Positions 17,490 through 25,640 of a DNA stretch of 64,000 bases are shown piece after piece. The notes beneath the pieces were generated by a model. That model was not told the DNA's origin. It ran no database searches and saw only the letters and a list, made by a program, of their open reading frames with translations. The stretch comes from Desertimonas sp963733085. GTDB lineage: Bacteria; Actinomycetota; Acidimicrobiia; Acidimicrobiales; Ilumatobacteraceae. Location of the stretch: contig CAVTBY010000012.1 of assembly GCA_963733085.1 (NCBI GenBank), positions 186,001 to 250,000 of the forward strand, in the 5' to 3' direction. A program made the position numbers and the translations under genes. Each line of letters starts with the position of its first letter. Within the stretch, counting starts at the first letter, position 1.

Positions 17490-18580
17490 TTGACTCGGCC
17501 GCCGTGACTGTCTCGCCGCGGGCCTGCGCCGGCCCACTCCTTGCCGCTGTCGCCGTCGCTCTCGTGACCGGTGCGCCGACTGTGACGGCGTCGACGCCAC
17601 CGCTGACGACGACCCTGACGGCTGCCTCCAACGGCACCTTCACGGACGCCGCTGGCACGTTCTCGATCGGGTTCACGTCGACGCCGACGGTCGTGCCCGA
17701 CCCCGGCAGCACGGCGATCAGCTATGTGTCGGGCGCCGAATCGTTGATCATCGTGCCGCCGGCGGCGTACGGCGCTGTGGCCGAGACCACGGCGAGCGAG
17801 CGAGCGGTGCTTTTCCTCGATGCGTCCTTCGACAACATCGAGCTGCTCGCCAACACACCGACTCGTCTCGGGCCGTTCCCAGCCTCCTATTTCGTTGCGC
17901 GCATCACGCTCGGCGACGGCCGGCCAGCCGTGATCTACGGCGCCGCGGTGGTTCGTCCGGACACGGTGCACTACGTGTTCTTCACCGACGTAGGTGGTGA
18001 GGACGGCGAGGCCGGACGCGCCTTCGTCGAGAGCTACGCCGTGACCATCGATCCATACCCGACGACGACGACGACGACCGCCGCCACCAGCACCGTCGCG
18101 GCCACCACTGCCAGTACTCCGGCGCCGAGCACGACAGCACCAGCGGCCACGACGACGATCCCCGCCGGCGCCACGGCGTCATTGGATGGTCGCTGGTTGG
18201 TCCACTTTCCCGACGACGCCAACGTGTCCGTGCGCGCGTCGTCGCAGGATGGATTCGCCTACACCGAGTACGCGTCGGTCGTCGGCGACGACACGCTCAT
18301 GGTCCGCGTCACCGAATTCCCGGCCGCTATGGAGTGGTTCCCCACCGACGCTGCGGCGACCGAGGCCGCCCTTACCGACAGCACCGTCACGTCGTCGGAG
18401 GTGACGACCGTTGGCGGCGCGCCGGCAGCGCGGTATCGCATCGCGGGCTCGGACGGCACCACCACCGAGGTGCTGGTCGTTCGCGCGGGCGGGCAGCTGT
18501 ATCGGGTCGCCTACGTCGATCGCGGCGAACGATCGCAACGCGCCGCCGACGAGTTCGTCGACTCGTTCGCGCTGCCCTGA
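17486..18580 (+). CDS. Secreted two-domain protein with Thr-rich linker
   Basis: 364 residues from the GTG overlapping the upstream stop (alternative GTG at 17504). A signal peptide (AAVAVALVTGAPTVTAS) leads to two similar alpha/beta domains. Domain 1 is about residues 45-190 and domain 2 about 240-364; each has a mixed-sheet pattern (SYVSGAESLIIVPP; AYTEYASVVGDDTLMVRV). A 45-residue Thr/Ala/Ser/Pro linker separates them. The domains resemble PsbP/LpqN-type folds, but this is a weak guess. Function unknown; likely exported. Confidence 0.65.
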   Translation: MIDSAAVTVSPRACAGPLLAAVAVALVTGAPTVTASTPPLTTTLTAASNGTFTDAAGTFSIGFTSTPTVVPDPGSTAISYVSGAESLIIVPPAAYGAVAETTASERAVLFLDASFDNIELLANTPTRLGPFPASYFVARITLGDGRPAVIYGAAVVRPDTVHYVFFTDVGGEDGEAGRAFVESYAVTIDPYPTTTTTTAATSTVAATTASTPAPSTTAPAATTTIPAGATASLDGRWLVHFPDDANVSVRASSQDGFAYTEYASVVGDDTLMVRVTEFPAAMEWFPTDAAATEAALTDSTVTSSEVTTVGGAPAARYRIAGSDGTTTEVLVVRAGGQLYRVAYVDRGERSQRAADEFVDSFALP

Positions 18581-18589
18581 CCACCACCA

Positions 18590-18640
18590 GGTTTGTGTCA
18601 GCCGAACGACCGCGTTCTGGTCGCCCATCTGACACAAATC
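18590..18640. repeat. 51-nt intergenic hairpin, family A copy 2
   Basis: Outer arms TTTGTGTCAG and CTGACACAAA with an inner CGACC/GGTCG stem. Starts 9 nt behind the stop of the secreted protein and ends 54 nt before tRNA-Thr. Same length and outer arms as the copy at 7899; the inner stem differs but still pairs. Confidence 0.8.
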
Positions 18641-18693
18641 GAGTCTGCGGGAACCTCGGAACGTCTCGACTCGTTCGGTACACTCGGTCGCCC

Positions 18694-18766
18694 GCCGGAG
18701 TAGCTCAGTCGGCAGAGCATTTCACTCGTAATGAAAAGGTCCGGGGTTCGATTCCCCGCTCCGGCT
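18694..18766 (+). tRNA. tRNA-Thr (CGT)
   Basis: 73-nt cloverleaf: acceptor GCCGGAG/CTCCGGC, D-arm with AGCTCAGTCGGCAGAGC, anticodon stem TTTCA/TGAAA with loop CTCGTAA giving anticodon CGT (reads ACG), and T-arm CGGGG-TTCGATT-CCCCG. Discriminator T is followed directly by an encoded CCA (18767-18769). Confidence 0.97.
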
Positions 18767-18775
18767 CCAAGCTGC

Positions 18776-18810
18776 GCGCCCGCCCCGGCTGGCGGGCCGG
18801 GGACGGGCGC
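18776..18810 (+). terminator. GC-rich hairpin after tRNA-Thr
   Basis: Begins 9 nt after the tRNA discriminator base. GCCCGCCCCGGC pairs with GCCGGGG-A-CGGGC around a TGGCG loop, leaving one bulged A: a very stable stem with no U-tract. It probably ends tRNA transcription. The rest of 18811-18998 shows no gene or clear motif. Confidence 0.6.
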
Positions 18811-18998
18811 CCAGGCCGCCGCACACTCCCCAGAGGCACGACAGCGGGAGGAGGGCAGGAGACCAACCGCACCTCCCTCGTGGGGGAGCCTAGATCCGTT
18901 CGGCGAATCGTGGCGTACCGGCTCCTTCAGCCTGGCGAAATCGCATCCAACTCGCGGTCGCCTCACGAACCTGACAGGGGGTCGTTAGGGTCGAGGCG

Positions 18999-21900
18999 AT
19001 GCCGCCGTCAGACCACGTCGTCGCCTCCTGGCAGCGCGACGCGGTGCACGTCTGGGGTTGGGACGGCACGCAGACGATGGCGCCCTTCTGGCTCTCCAGG
19101 GCGTCCCCGTGGCGCGGACGGATGGGCTCGCCGGATCGTTACGGCTTCCACTCGTCGCTCGATGTCGTGGCGCCGTCGGGCGAACGGTTGCGCCCGGTGT
19201 CCGTGCGGCTCGATGCTGTGGCCGGTCTCGACTGGCTGCGCGCCACGTCTGTCGGCAGCGACTCGGTGCGCTGGTTCGGCACCCTCGCTGAGCTGGCCGA
19301 GCGGGTTGTCGAGGCTGGCGCCGTCGTCCCCACACTCACGCCTGCGGCAACGCTCGGCGCCGACGACACGACGAACGTCGTCGCCGAGGTGCACTGGGAA
19401 CCCACCGAAGGAGCGTCGGTCGACACCATCCTCGACGCACTCAGCGAAGCGATGCCGCCGATCTGCCTGCCCGGCATCACGCCGGACGACACGGAGTCAC
19501 GCCGATCGGTCGCCGGCACGATCTTCGCCAGGTTCGTCGACAACACTGCCCGGGCCCACCTTGAGCGAGCGGCGTGGGAGCCGATCGTCCCGCGCAGCCG
19601 TTCGGCGGCGACCGCAGCCGCGAGGTTGGTGTTCCGGGCGCTCACCCGCCAGGACGCCCGCGTCCAGACAACGCGTGCCGTGCCCGACGATGCACTCGGC
19701 CACGTTTCCGAGATTCTCCGCCGGCTCGGGCACCGATCCCGTGGCGAGCCGGTGCTGATCCGCCGGCTTCGCCTCGTCGTCCCCGACGACCGCCTCGAAC
19801 CGTGGCGTGTCGACTTGGAGCTCGTCGACGAGTCCGATCGGGGGCGATGGTGCAGCGCCGCCGACGTGTGGGCGGGCAATCCCCTCGCCGCCGAGGTGGC
19901 AACCGGTCCGCAACACCTCCGTCTCCTCGCCGCGACCGTCCGAGAGCTGGCGGCAACCGTCGCCGCGAAGGTCGACGTGCTCGCCCCGCTCGCCGAGGAG
20001 GGACAGCCTGTCGCCGTCGAACTCGACGTCGAGGCCGCCGACGAGTTCCTCGACCAGGCTCCGGCGGAGCTCGAACGCGCCGGCGTCGAGCTGATCGGAC
20101 CGGAACACCTGGTGCGGGCCACCGTTGCCGTGCGCGGCCGGGCGTCACCCCCGCCGAGCGATCGTTCGGCCGGCTTCAATCGGGAAGCGATCGTGCAGTG
20201 GACCTTCACCGCTGCGGCCGACGACGATGTGACGGCGATCTCCGAGGCTGAGCTGGCCCGCGCCGAGCAGACCGGGGCTTCGCTGCTGTACGCCGGCGAT
20301 CGGTGGGTCCGCATCGACCCGGCTGCGCTGCGCAAGGTGCGCGCCCGCCACGATTCGTACCGCCGCCAGCTCGACGAGCTCGGCGTGTCTGACGGTGACA
20401 GTTCAGTGAGTCCGCTGGCGCTGCTGCAGCTCGCCGCCGAGGCGGCGGCAGCCGGTGACGAACTCGGACTCGACGACACCGGCGACCTCGACGACGTCGC
20501 CGGGACCCAGACCTCGACAGCATGGTCCGGTCTACTGCTCGGCGGGTTACCCGACACCACGCTGGGCGAGGAGATGGAGCCAGCAGCTTTTGTCGGCGAG
20601 CTGCGGCCCTATCAGCGCCGCGGCCTGAGCTGGCTGCGGTTCCTCGAACGCCTCGGCCTCGGCGGTTGCCTCGCCGACGACATGGGCCTCGGCAAGACAC
20701 CAACGACACTGGCCCACCTCGTCGATCGACCGGGCCCGCACCTAGTCGTCTGCCCGCTGTCCGTCGTCCACAACTGGGAGACCGAGGCCACCCGCTTCAC
20801 ACCGTCAATGGCGGTCACCGTCCACCACGGCGCCCAACGCCACGGAGCCACCACGAACGGCCACGGCGAAGGCGAGGGCGAGCCGGCGAGCGTGCTGGCT
20901 GCCAGCGACCTCGTCGTCACGACCTATGGCTTGCTCGGCCGCGACCTCGACGTTCTCGCCGACGTCGCATGGTCGACCGTCGTCCTCGACGAAGCGCAGT
21001 TCGTCAAGAACCCGGCCACACGATCGGCCCGCGCGGTGCGCAAGCTGAACGCCGGCCAGCGCATCGCCTTGACCGGCACCCCCGTGGAGAACCGCCTGTC
21101 CGAGCTGTGGGCGATCCTCGACTGGGTGAACCCGGGCATGCTCGGCTCCCGCGAGAAGTTTCGCCATCGCTACTCCAAGCCGATCGAGCGTGGCGACGAC
21201 GGGGACGTGGCCACCGAAGCGGCGGCCGCCCTCCGTTCATTGACCCGCCCGTTCGTGTTGCGTCGCTCCAAGGCCGATCGCCAGCTCGTGCCGGAGCTGC
21301 CCGACAAGATCGAGCAGATCGCCTGGGCCGGGCTCACCCGCGAGCAGGCCGTGCTCTACCAGAAGGTCGTCGACGAGCTGCTCGAGCAGGCCAACGAGCA
21401 CGAAGGGATGAGGCGGCGGGCGATCGTCCTCGCCGCCCTCACGAAGCTCAAGCAGATCTGCAATCACCCAGCGCATGCCCTCGGCGATGGGTCCCGCCTG
21501 CACGGGCGCTCGGGCAAGCTGACCCGCTTCGACGAGCTCGTCGACGAGCTCGTCGATGTCGGCGAACGGGCGCTCGTGTTCACCCAGTTCGTCGAGATGG
21601 GCGTCCTGCTGCGGCGCCACGTCGCCGAACGATTCGGCTGGACCGTGCCGTTCCTGCGCGGGGCGACATCGAAGTCCGGGCGCGACAGGGTCGTCGCCGA
21701 GTTCCAGTCCGGGCACGGCCCTCCGCTCCTGCTCGTGTCGCTGAAGGCCGGCGGTACGGGTCTCAACCTGACGGCAGCGACCCAGGTGATCCACTACGAC
21801 CGGTGGTGGAACCCGGCGGTGGAGAACCAGGCCACCGACCGCGCCTGGCGGATCGGCCAGGGTCAGACCGTCCTCGTCCACAAGCTCGTCTGCGAGGGGA

Positions 21901-22061
21901 CCGTCGAGGAGCGCATCGCCAAGCTGATCGATGACAAGCAGGCGCTCGCCGATCTCGTCGTCGGCCACGGCGAGGCGTGGCTGTCCGAGCTCTCGACGGC
22001 CGAGCTACGCGATCTCGTCCGCCTCGATGCCGCAGCGCTGTCCGGAGCAGTGACGGCGTGA
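18999..22061 (+). CDS. SNF2/DEAD-family helicase
   Basis: 1020-residue Swi2/Snf2 ATPase. The N-terminal ~480 residues form a bacterial accessory region. The motor domains then show motif I DDMGLGKTPTT, motif II LDEAQFVKN (DEAQ box), motif III LTGTPVENRLSELW, and C-terminal helicase motifs (GGTGLNLTAATQVIHYDRWWNPAVENQATDRAWRIGQ region) including the arginine finger. Likely remodels protein-DNA complexes. ATG start. Coupled by a 4-nt overlap to a SWIM zinc-finger gene, the usual bacterial partner arrangement. Confidence 0.93.
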   Translation: MPPSDHVVASWQRDAVHVWGWDGTQTMAPFWLSRASPWRGRMGSPDRYGFHSSLDVVAPSGERLRPVSVRLDAVAGLDWLRATSVGSDSVRWFGTLAELAERVVEAGAVVPTLTPAATLGADDTTNVVAEVHWEPTEGASVDTILDALSEAMPPICLPGITPDDTESRRSVAGTIFARFVDNTARAHLERAAWEPIVPRSRSAATAAARLVFRALTRQDARVQTTRAVPDDALGHVSEILRRLGHRSRGEPVLIRRLRLVVPDDRLEPWRVDLELVDESDRGRWCSAADVWAGNPLAAEVATGPQHLRLLAATVRELAATVAAKVDVLAPLAEEGQPVAVELDVEAADEFLDQAPAELERAGVELIGPEHLVRATVAVRGRASPPPSDRSAGFNREAIVQWTFTAAADDDVTAISEAELARAEQTGASLLYAGDRWVRIDPAALRKVRARHDSYRRQLDELGVSDGDSSVSPLALLQLAAEAAAAGDELGLDDTGDLDDVAGTQTSTAWSGLLLGGLPDTTLGEEMEPAAFVGELRPYQRRGLSWLRFLERLGLGGCLADDMGLGKTPTTLAHLVDRPGPHLVVCPLSVVHNWETEATRFTPSMAVTVHHGAQRHGATTNGHGEGEGEPASVLAASDLVVTTYGLLGRDLDVLADVAWSTVVLDEAQFVKNPATRSARAVRKLNAGQRIALTGTPVENRLSELWAILDWVNPGMLGSREKFRHRYSKPIERGDDGDVATEAAAALRSLTRPFVLRRSKADRQLVPELPDKIEQIAWAGLTREQAVLYQKVVDELLEQANEHEGMRRRAIVLAALTKLKQICNHPAHALGDGSRLHGRSGKLTRFDELVDELVDVGERALVFTQFVEMGVLLRRHVAERFGWTVPFLRGATSKSGRDRVVAEFQSGHGPPLLLVSLKAGGTGLNLTAATQVIHYDRWWNPAVENQATDRAWRIGQGQTVLVHKLVCEGTVEERIAKLIDDKQALADLVVGHGEAWLSELSTAELRDLVRLDAAALSGAVTA

Positions 22062-22753
22062 GCAGACCACGGCGCAGTCTCGGCAATCAACCCGGCCGGC
22101 TCGTCGCCACGATGTTGCGCGCCCTGGCGGCCGAGCTGTCCGATCCAGGGCGCTCGGCGCGGGCCAAGGCCTATGCCCGCGACGGCGCCGTCATCGAGAT
22201 CGACATCCGCCCCGGGGTCGTCTCCGGCCTCGTGTTGGGCAGCCGCCGCGACCCCTACGAAGTGTTCCTGGCTGCCGATCCGGCGCCGGCCGACGAGATC
22301 GCCGCCGCCAACGTGACCAAGCTCGCAACGCTGACGATGCTCATCCCCGGACGTGATGAGCTCGCCGTGTCGTGTTCGTGCCCGGACGCCGGCGGCGCAC
22401 CCGGCCTGCTCTGCAAGCACGCCATCGCCGTGCTCCTCGTGCTCGCCGACGAGACGAGCATCGAACCGGAGCTGCTCATCCGCTGGCGGACGTCTGCAGG
22501 CGAGGGTGCCGGAATGCCGGTTGGCGTTGCTCGCTTGCCACGGCGCGGGCGAGCGATCGGCGGTCCGATCGGCCCGGGTCGACCCGCTGGCCGGGATGCT
22601 CGACTCCCCCGTCCCGATCCCGGCGCTTCCCCGGATCCCGGCGCGACCAGTGACGACGCCACCCGCCGCGGTGCTGGACGATCCGACGGCACGCCTCGTC
22701 TACGAGCTCTACGCCGACGCAATCGCGGCGATGGTGCACCCAGTGAGCGATGA
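22058..22753 (+). CDS. SWIM zinc-finger protein, frameshifted
   Basis: GTG start overlapping the helicase stop. The SWIM motif C-S-C-P-x(n)-C-K-H is intact (SCSCPDAGGAPGLLCKHA, near residue 105-122). After LLIRWR (22488) the annotated frame turns Arg/Pro-rich, while the frame one base over reads RLQARVPECRLALLACHG and later LVYELYADAIAAMVHP with high third-position GC. One extra A near 22490 explains this. The corrected frame has no stop before it runs under the opposite-strand VOC gene, so the true 3' end is unclear. Confidence 0.7.
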   Translation: MSRPRRSLGNQPGRLVATMLRALAAELSDPGRSARAKAYARDGAVIEIDIRPGVVSGLVLGSRRDPYEVFLAADPAPADEIAAANVTKLATLTMLIPGRDELAVSCSCPDAGGAPGLLCKHAIAVLLVLADETSIEPELLIRWRTSAGEGAGMPVGVARLPRRGRAIGGPIGPGRPAGRDARLPRPDPGASPDPGATSDDATRRGAGRSDGTPRLRALRRRNRGDGAPSER

Positions 22754-22763
22754 CGGTGATTGC

Positions 22764-23291
22764 TCATCGCCCGGCTGGGAGTGTCTGTCCAGCGGCGGCG
22801 CGGAACTCGTGATCGGAGGTAGCGCCGTTGTTGACGGCCCGCATGGCGGCCGCGGACTGGTCCGGGTTGAGATCGTGGACGAGGCAGAACTCGTTGCCGA
22901 ATGGGTCTTGCATGACAGCCCAGTCGATGACCGGAGGATCGTCGCCATACGTTCCGGGCCGCGGGTAGAGACTGGGCGGCTTCTTGACGGAGCCGCCCAG
23001 TGCGAGGATCTGCTCGATCGCGGCGTCGATGCTGACGTTGGGTGTGATGTCGATGTGGACGCGATTGGTCTGATCGTGCGTCGGCGCCACGGTGTGGATC
23101 GGGGCGGCAGCCGTGTTGATGAGGATCATCTCGTGCTTGCGCGGCTGGCTGGTGCCGAGGAAGCCGAGCCAGCCATGCCAGCCACTCGGCGGTCCGAGGA
23201 TCTCGTAGCCGGTCACGGCTGACCAGAAGCGGTAGCCGACGGCGAAGTCGGTGACGTTGATGACGACGCATCGCACTGTGCCGATGCTCAT
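22764..23291 (-). CDS. VOC-family (glyoxalase-like) protein
   Basis: 175 residues with one glyoxalase/bleomycin-resistance-type fold: INVTDFAVGYRFWSAVTGYEI at the start, NRVHIDITPNVSIDAAIEQILALGG in the middle and MQDPFGNEFCLV near the end. Candidate metal ligands are His in VHIDI and Glu in GNEFCLV. Substrate unknown. ATG start; its promoter region holds an operator-like palindrome shared with the divergent PadR gene, so PadR probably controls it. Confidence 0.82.
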   Translation of the reverse strand: MSIGTVRCVVINVTDFAVGYRFWSAVTGYEILGPPSGWHGWLGFLGTSQPRKHEMILINTAAAPIHTVAPTHDQTNRVHIDITPNVSIDAAIEQILALGGSVKKPPSLYPRPGTYGDDPPVIDWAVMQDPFGNEFCLVHDLNPDQSAAAMRAVNNGATSDHEFRAAAGQTLPAGR

Positions 23292-23314
23292 CGAAGCTCC
23301 TATCCGAGACTTGC

Positions 23315-23331
23315 TACTCGCATTGTGAGCA
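23315..23331. promoter_or_regulatory. PadR operator-like site 1
   Basis: TACTCGCATTGTGAGCA lies between the divergent VOC and padR genes. It matches 14 of 17 positions of the perfect palindrome at 24054-24070. It overlaps the most upstream possible padR start (GTG at 23325), which argues that translation starts later. Confidence 0.6.
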
Positions 23332-23345
23332 TAGACTGTGTGGTC

Positions 23346-24038
23346 GTGTCGAGTTCGCCGACGACGTACGGCCTGTTGGGGATGTTGGCAGTGCGGTCGT
23401 GGACGGGGTACGAGCTGACCCGGCAGATGCGTCGCTCGTTGCGGTTCGTGTGGTCGTCGTCGGAGGGTCACCTGTATCGGGAGCAGAAGCGTCTGGTCGA
23501 GCTCGGCTGGGCGGCGGTCGAAACGGAGCCGTCCGGTCGACGATCCCGCAAGCGGTACACGATCACCCCGGCCGGCGAGGCGGCGCTGCGGGAGTGGCTG
23601 GCGACGGTGCCGCAGGAGCCCCACTTCGAAGTCGAAGGGCTGCTGCGCCTGTTCTTCGGTGATCGGGCCACCGTCGACGAGATGACCAAGTCGATGGAGG
23701 CGACGTCCGAGTCGGCGCGGTCGATGCTCGACGAGATGCTCGGCTTCGTTGACGAGTACCTCGGGGAGGGCGGCCCGTTGTGGATGCTGGAGCACGACGT
23801 CGGTCGTCCGGGCGACGAGCGCGTGGAGTACGGCGGTCGGCCGATGTTCCCAGAGCGGCTGCACGTGATCGCGCTCGTCATCGACGCGACGACTCGTCTG
23901 CTTGCCGACGTCGAGGCGTTCGCACGCGCCACCACGGAGGAGTTGCAGACCTGGTCGGGAATGGCCGACTCGGCCAATACTCCCGCCACTCGGGCTCGGC
24001 TCGAAGGAATCCGGGACCGACACAGTCGGAAGAACTGA
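23346..24038 (+). CDS. PadR-family transcriptional regulator
   Basis: About 230 residues. N-terminal winged helix (TTYGLLGMLAVRSWTGYELTRQM, then the wing SEGHLYREQKRLVELGWAAV and RKRYTITPAGEAAL) and a long helical C-terminal dimerisation domain, the PadR subfamily with a Vir domain. Start uncertain: GTGs at 23340 and 23346 fit, and the one at 23325 sits inside an operator. Flanked by palindromic repeats upstream and downstream, it is likely autoregulated and also controls the VOC and cupin genes. Confidence 0.88.
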   Translation: MSSSPTTYGLLGMLAVRSWTGYELTRQMRRSLRFVWSSSEGHLYREQKRLVELGWAAVETEPSGRRSRKRYTITPAGEAALREWLATVPQEPHFEVEGLLRLFFGDRATVDEMTKSMEATSESARSMLDEMLGFVDEYLGEGGPLWMLEHDVGRPGDERVEYGGRPMFPERLHVIALVIDATTRLLADVEAFARATTEELQTWSGMADSANTPATRARLEGIRDRHSRKN

Positions 24039-24053
24039 CGACTGGGTCTTGCA

Positions 24054-24093
24054 TACTCGCAATGCGAGTAGTACGCTACTCTGATTGCGAGTA
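24054..24093. promoter_or_regulatory. Tandem PadR operator-like sites 2 and 3
   Basis: Site 2 (24054-24070) is TACTCGCAATGCGAGTA, a perfect 17-bp palindrome. Site 3 (24077-24093) is TACTCTGATTGCGAGTA. Centres are 23 bp apart, about two helical turns, which suits cooperative dimers on one DNA face. They lie directly before the cupin ribosome site. Confidence 0.7.
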
Positions 24094-24118
24094 ATTTCGA
24101 ATCCTCGAGGAGAACGCC

Positions 24119-24502
24119 GTGCACGTCGCCAAGGACCACATCCCGGTCAAGATCAACGCCCCCGGCGCGGTCGCTCGCCAGCTCCCCGACTTCGGCATTG
24201 CCGACGGTGCCATCGGTGCCGAATTCTTCACGCTCAGCGCGGGGACCGACCTCGCGCCACTGCTCGCCGGCCTCGACGACGACGCGTGTCACTCCCCCCA
24301 CTGGGGTTACGTGATCACCGGCGACGTTGTCGTCACCTACCGCGACGGGACCGACGAGCAGTGCACCACCGGTGATCTGTTCCACTGGCCACCTGGACAC
24401 AGCGTCCGGGTGGAGCGCGACGCCGAGCTGGTCCTGTTCAGTCCGCAAGTCGAACACACCGCGGTGATGGACCACATCCTCGACAAGCTTGCCACCGCCT
24501 GA
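24119..24502 (+). CDS. Cupin-domain protein
   Basis: 127 residues with a single small cupin barrel: HSPHWGYVITGDVVVTYRDG is cupin motif 1 and GDLFHWPPGHSVRVERDAELVLFSP motif 2. The His in SPHWG and His in FHWPPGH are plausible metal ligands. GTG start preceded by a strong GAGGAGAA ribosome site. Tandem PadR-type palindromes lie 26 nt upstream, so it is probably the induced target. Reaction unknown. Confidence 0.8.
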   Translation: MHVAKDHIPVKINAPGAVARQLPDFGIADGAIGAEFFTLSAGTDLAPLLAGLDDDACHSPHWGYVITGDVVVTYRDGTDEQCTTGDLFHWPPGHSVRVERDAELVLFSPQVEHTAVMDHILDKLATA

Positions 24503-24530
24503 AGCCTGGTTCGGATCCCATACAGCGTCC

Positions 24531-24546
24531 GCGCCACATGTGGCGC
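24531..24546. terminator. Perfect 16-bp palindrome after cupin gene
   Basis: GCGCCACATGTGGCGC, 28 nt after the cupin stop and 89 nt before the sigma-factor start. May be a hairpin terminator without U-tract or an operator for the sigma gene. Confidence 0.4.
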
Positions 24547-24635
24547 CGATGTTGCATCGAAGTCGCGCCCAGAGGTGAGCGACCCACCGATAGTCGCCTC
24601 AAGTCGAGCGGATCGACCGGGTACGGTGCCGACTC

Positions 24636-25220
24636 GTGGCTGACCCCACGACGTTTGAGCGCGACGCCATGGAGTTCGCCCCGCAGCTGTACGCCGCGGC
24701 GCTGCGGATGACCCGCAACGAGGCCGATGCCGCCGACCTCGTCCAGGAGACCTACCTGCGCGGCTACCGCGGCTACGGCAACTTCACCGAAGGCACGAAC
24801 CTGCGGGCGTGGCTGTTCCGCATCCTCACCAACACCTACATCAACCTTTACCGGTCGCGTCAGCGGCGACCGCAGGAGACCGATCTCGCCGACGTCGAGG
24901 ACCTCTACCTGTATCGCCGCATCGGCGCCATCGAGTCCGCCGTGGCGAGCCGGTCGGCCGAGGACCAGCTCTTCGATCTGATCGCCGATGCCGATGTCAA
25001 GCAGGCCCTCGACGACCTTCCCGAGTCATTCCGCCTGCCCGTACTGCTCGCCGACGTTCAAGGATTCTCCTACAAGGAAATCGCCGAGATGCTCGACATC
25101 CCGATAGGAACGGTGATGTCCCGACTGCACCGGGGAAGAAAGGCGATGCAGAAGTCGTTGTACGAGTACGCAGAGGCCCACGGGTTCATCCCTCCGGCCG
25201 CTGCCGACAGCAGCACCTGA
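24636..25220 (+). CDS. ECF RNA polymerase sigma factor (SigR/SigH-like)
   Basis: 194 residues. Region 2 covers FAPQLYAAALRMTRNEADAADLVQETYLR and GTNLRAWLFRILTNTYINLYR; region 4 covers SFRLPVLLADVQGFSYKEIAEMLDIPIGTVMSRLHRGRK. The closest known type is the redox-responsive SigR/SigH group (ECF12). GTG start. Followed after 5 nt by a zinc-binding anti-sigma factor, the usual pair that senses disulfide stress. mshA in the same window fits a thiol-redox circuit. Confidence 0.9.
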   Translation: MADPTTFERDAMEFAPQLYAAALRMTRNEADAADLVQETYLRGYRGYGNFTEGTNLRAWLFRILTNTYINLYRSRQRRPQETDLADVEDLYLYRRIGAIESAVASRSAEDQLFDLIADADVKQALDDLPESFRLPVLLADVQGFSYKEIAEMLDIPIGTVMSRLHRGRKAMQKSLYEYAEAHGFIPPAAADSST

Positions 25221-25225
25221 GCACC

Positions 25226-25459
25226 ATGAAAGATTGCGAACAGACGATCAGCGACCTCGAGTTGTTCCTCGACGGCGAGTTGCCGCCCGAGAAACGGCAA
25301 CACGTGCTCGATCATCTCGATGAGTGCATGGAGTGCTTCCACACCTACGACTTACAGGCGGAGCTGAAGCAGATCATCGCCGCCAAGTGCGCCAATGAAC
25401 CCCTCCCCGCCGGCCTGATCGACCGCATCCGCCAAAGCCTGTCCAACGAGACCGCCTGA
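25226..25459 (+). CDS. RsrA-like zinc anti-sigma factor
   Basis: 77 residues. The ZAS motif H-x3-C-x2-C is in LDHLDECMECFH, with an additional Cys at residue 4 as in RsrA, where N-terminal Cys and the ZAS Cys form the redox-sensing disulfide. It should bind and hold the upstream sigma factor under reducing conditions. ATG start 5 nt after the sigma stop. Confidence 0.88.
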   Translation: MKDCEQTISDLELFLDGELPPEKRQHVLDHLDECMECFHTYDLQAELKQIIAAKCANEPLPAGLIDRIRQSLSNETA

Positions 25460-25493
25460 ATCGTCGGCGGCCGCGTTCGATACGCTCGGCCAC

Positions 25494-25640
25494 ATGGTTG
25501 CCGCGAACATCTGGTTCTGGTGGCTCGCCATCATCCTCACGATCATGGCCGTGCTGACGGTCGTCGCCCTGGGTGTCGGCTACCTCAAGAACGTCACGGC
25601 GATGAAGTACCCGAGCCGCAAGCACCAGCAGCTGGATTGA
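25494..25640 (+). CDS. Small single-pass membrane protein (48 aa)
   Basis: ATG open frame of 48 codons: an aromatic N-terminus (NIWFWW), one long hydrophobic helix (about residues 10-32) and a basic tail ending SRKHQQLD. Third-position GC is high and the TGA overlaps the tilS ATG (TGATG), both signs of a real gene. Function unknown. Confidence 0.6.
   Translation: MVAANIWFWWLAIILTIMAVLTVVALGVGYLKNVTAMKYPSRKHQQLD

Noticed and set aside
18678..18683. TACACT as -10 of a tRNA-Thr promoter
   Set aside because: No recognisable -35 at 16-18 nt upstream.
18999..22061. Possible antiphage defence island around the SNF2 helicase
   Set aside because: SNF2 plus SWIM is a common housekeeping-type pair, and no nuclease, methylase or other defence gene is adjacent.
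22764..23222. Continuation of the corrected SWIM frame through the VOC gene
   Set aside because: Opposite strand carries a complete VOC protein with family motifs; the plus-strand reading has none, so the gene probably ends near 22750 with another indel.
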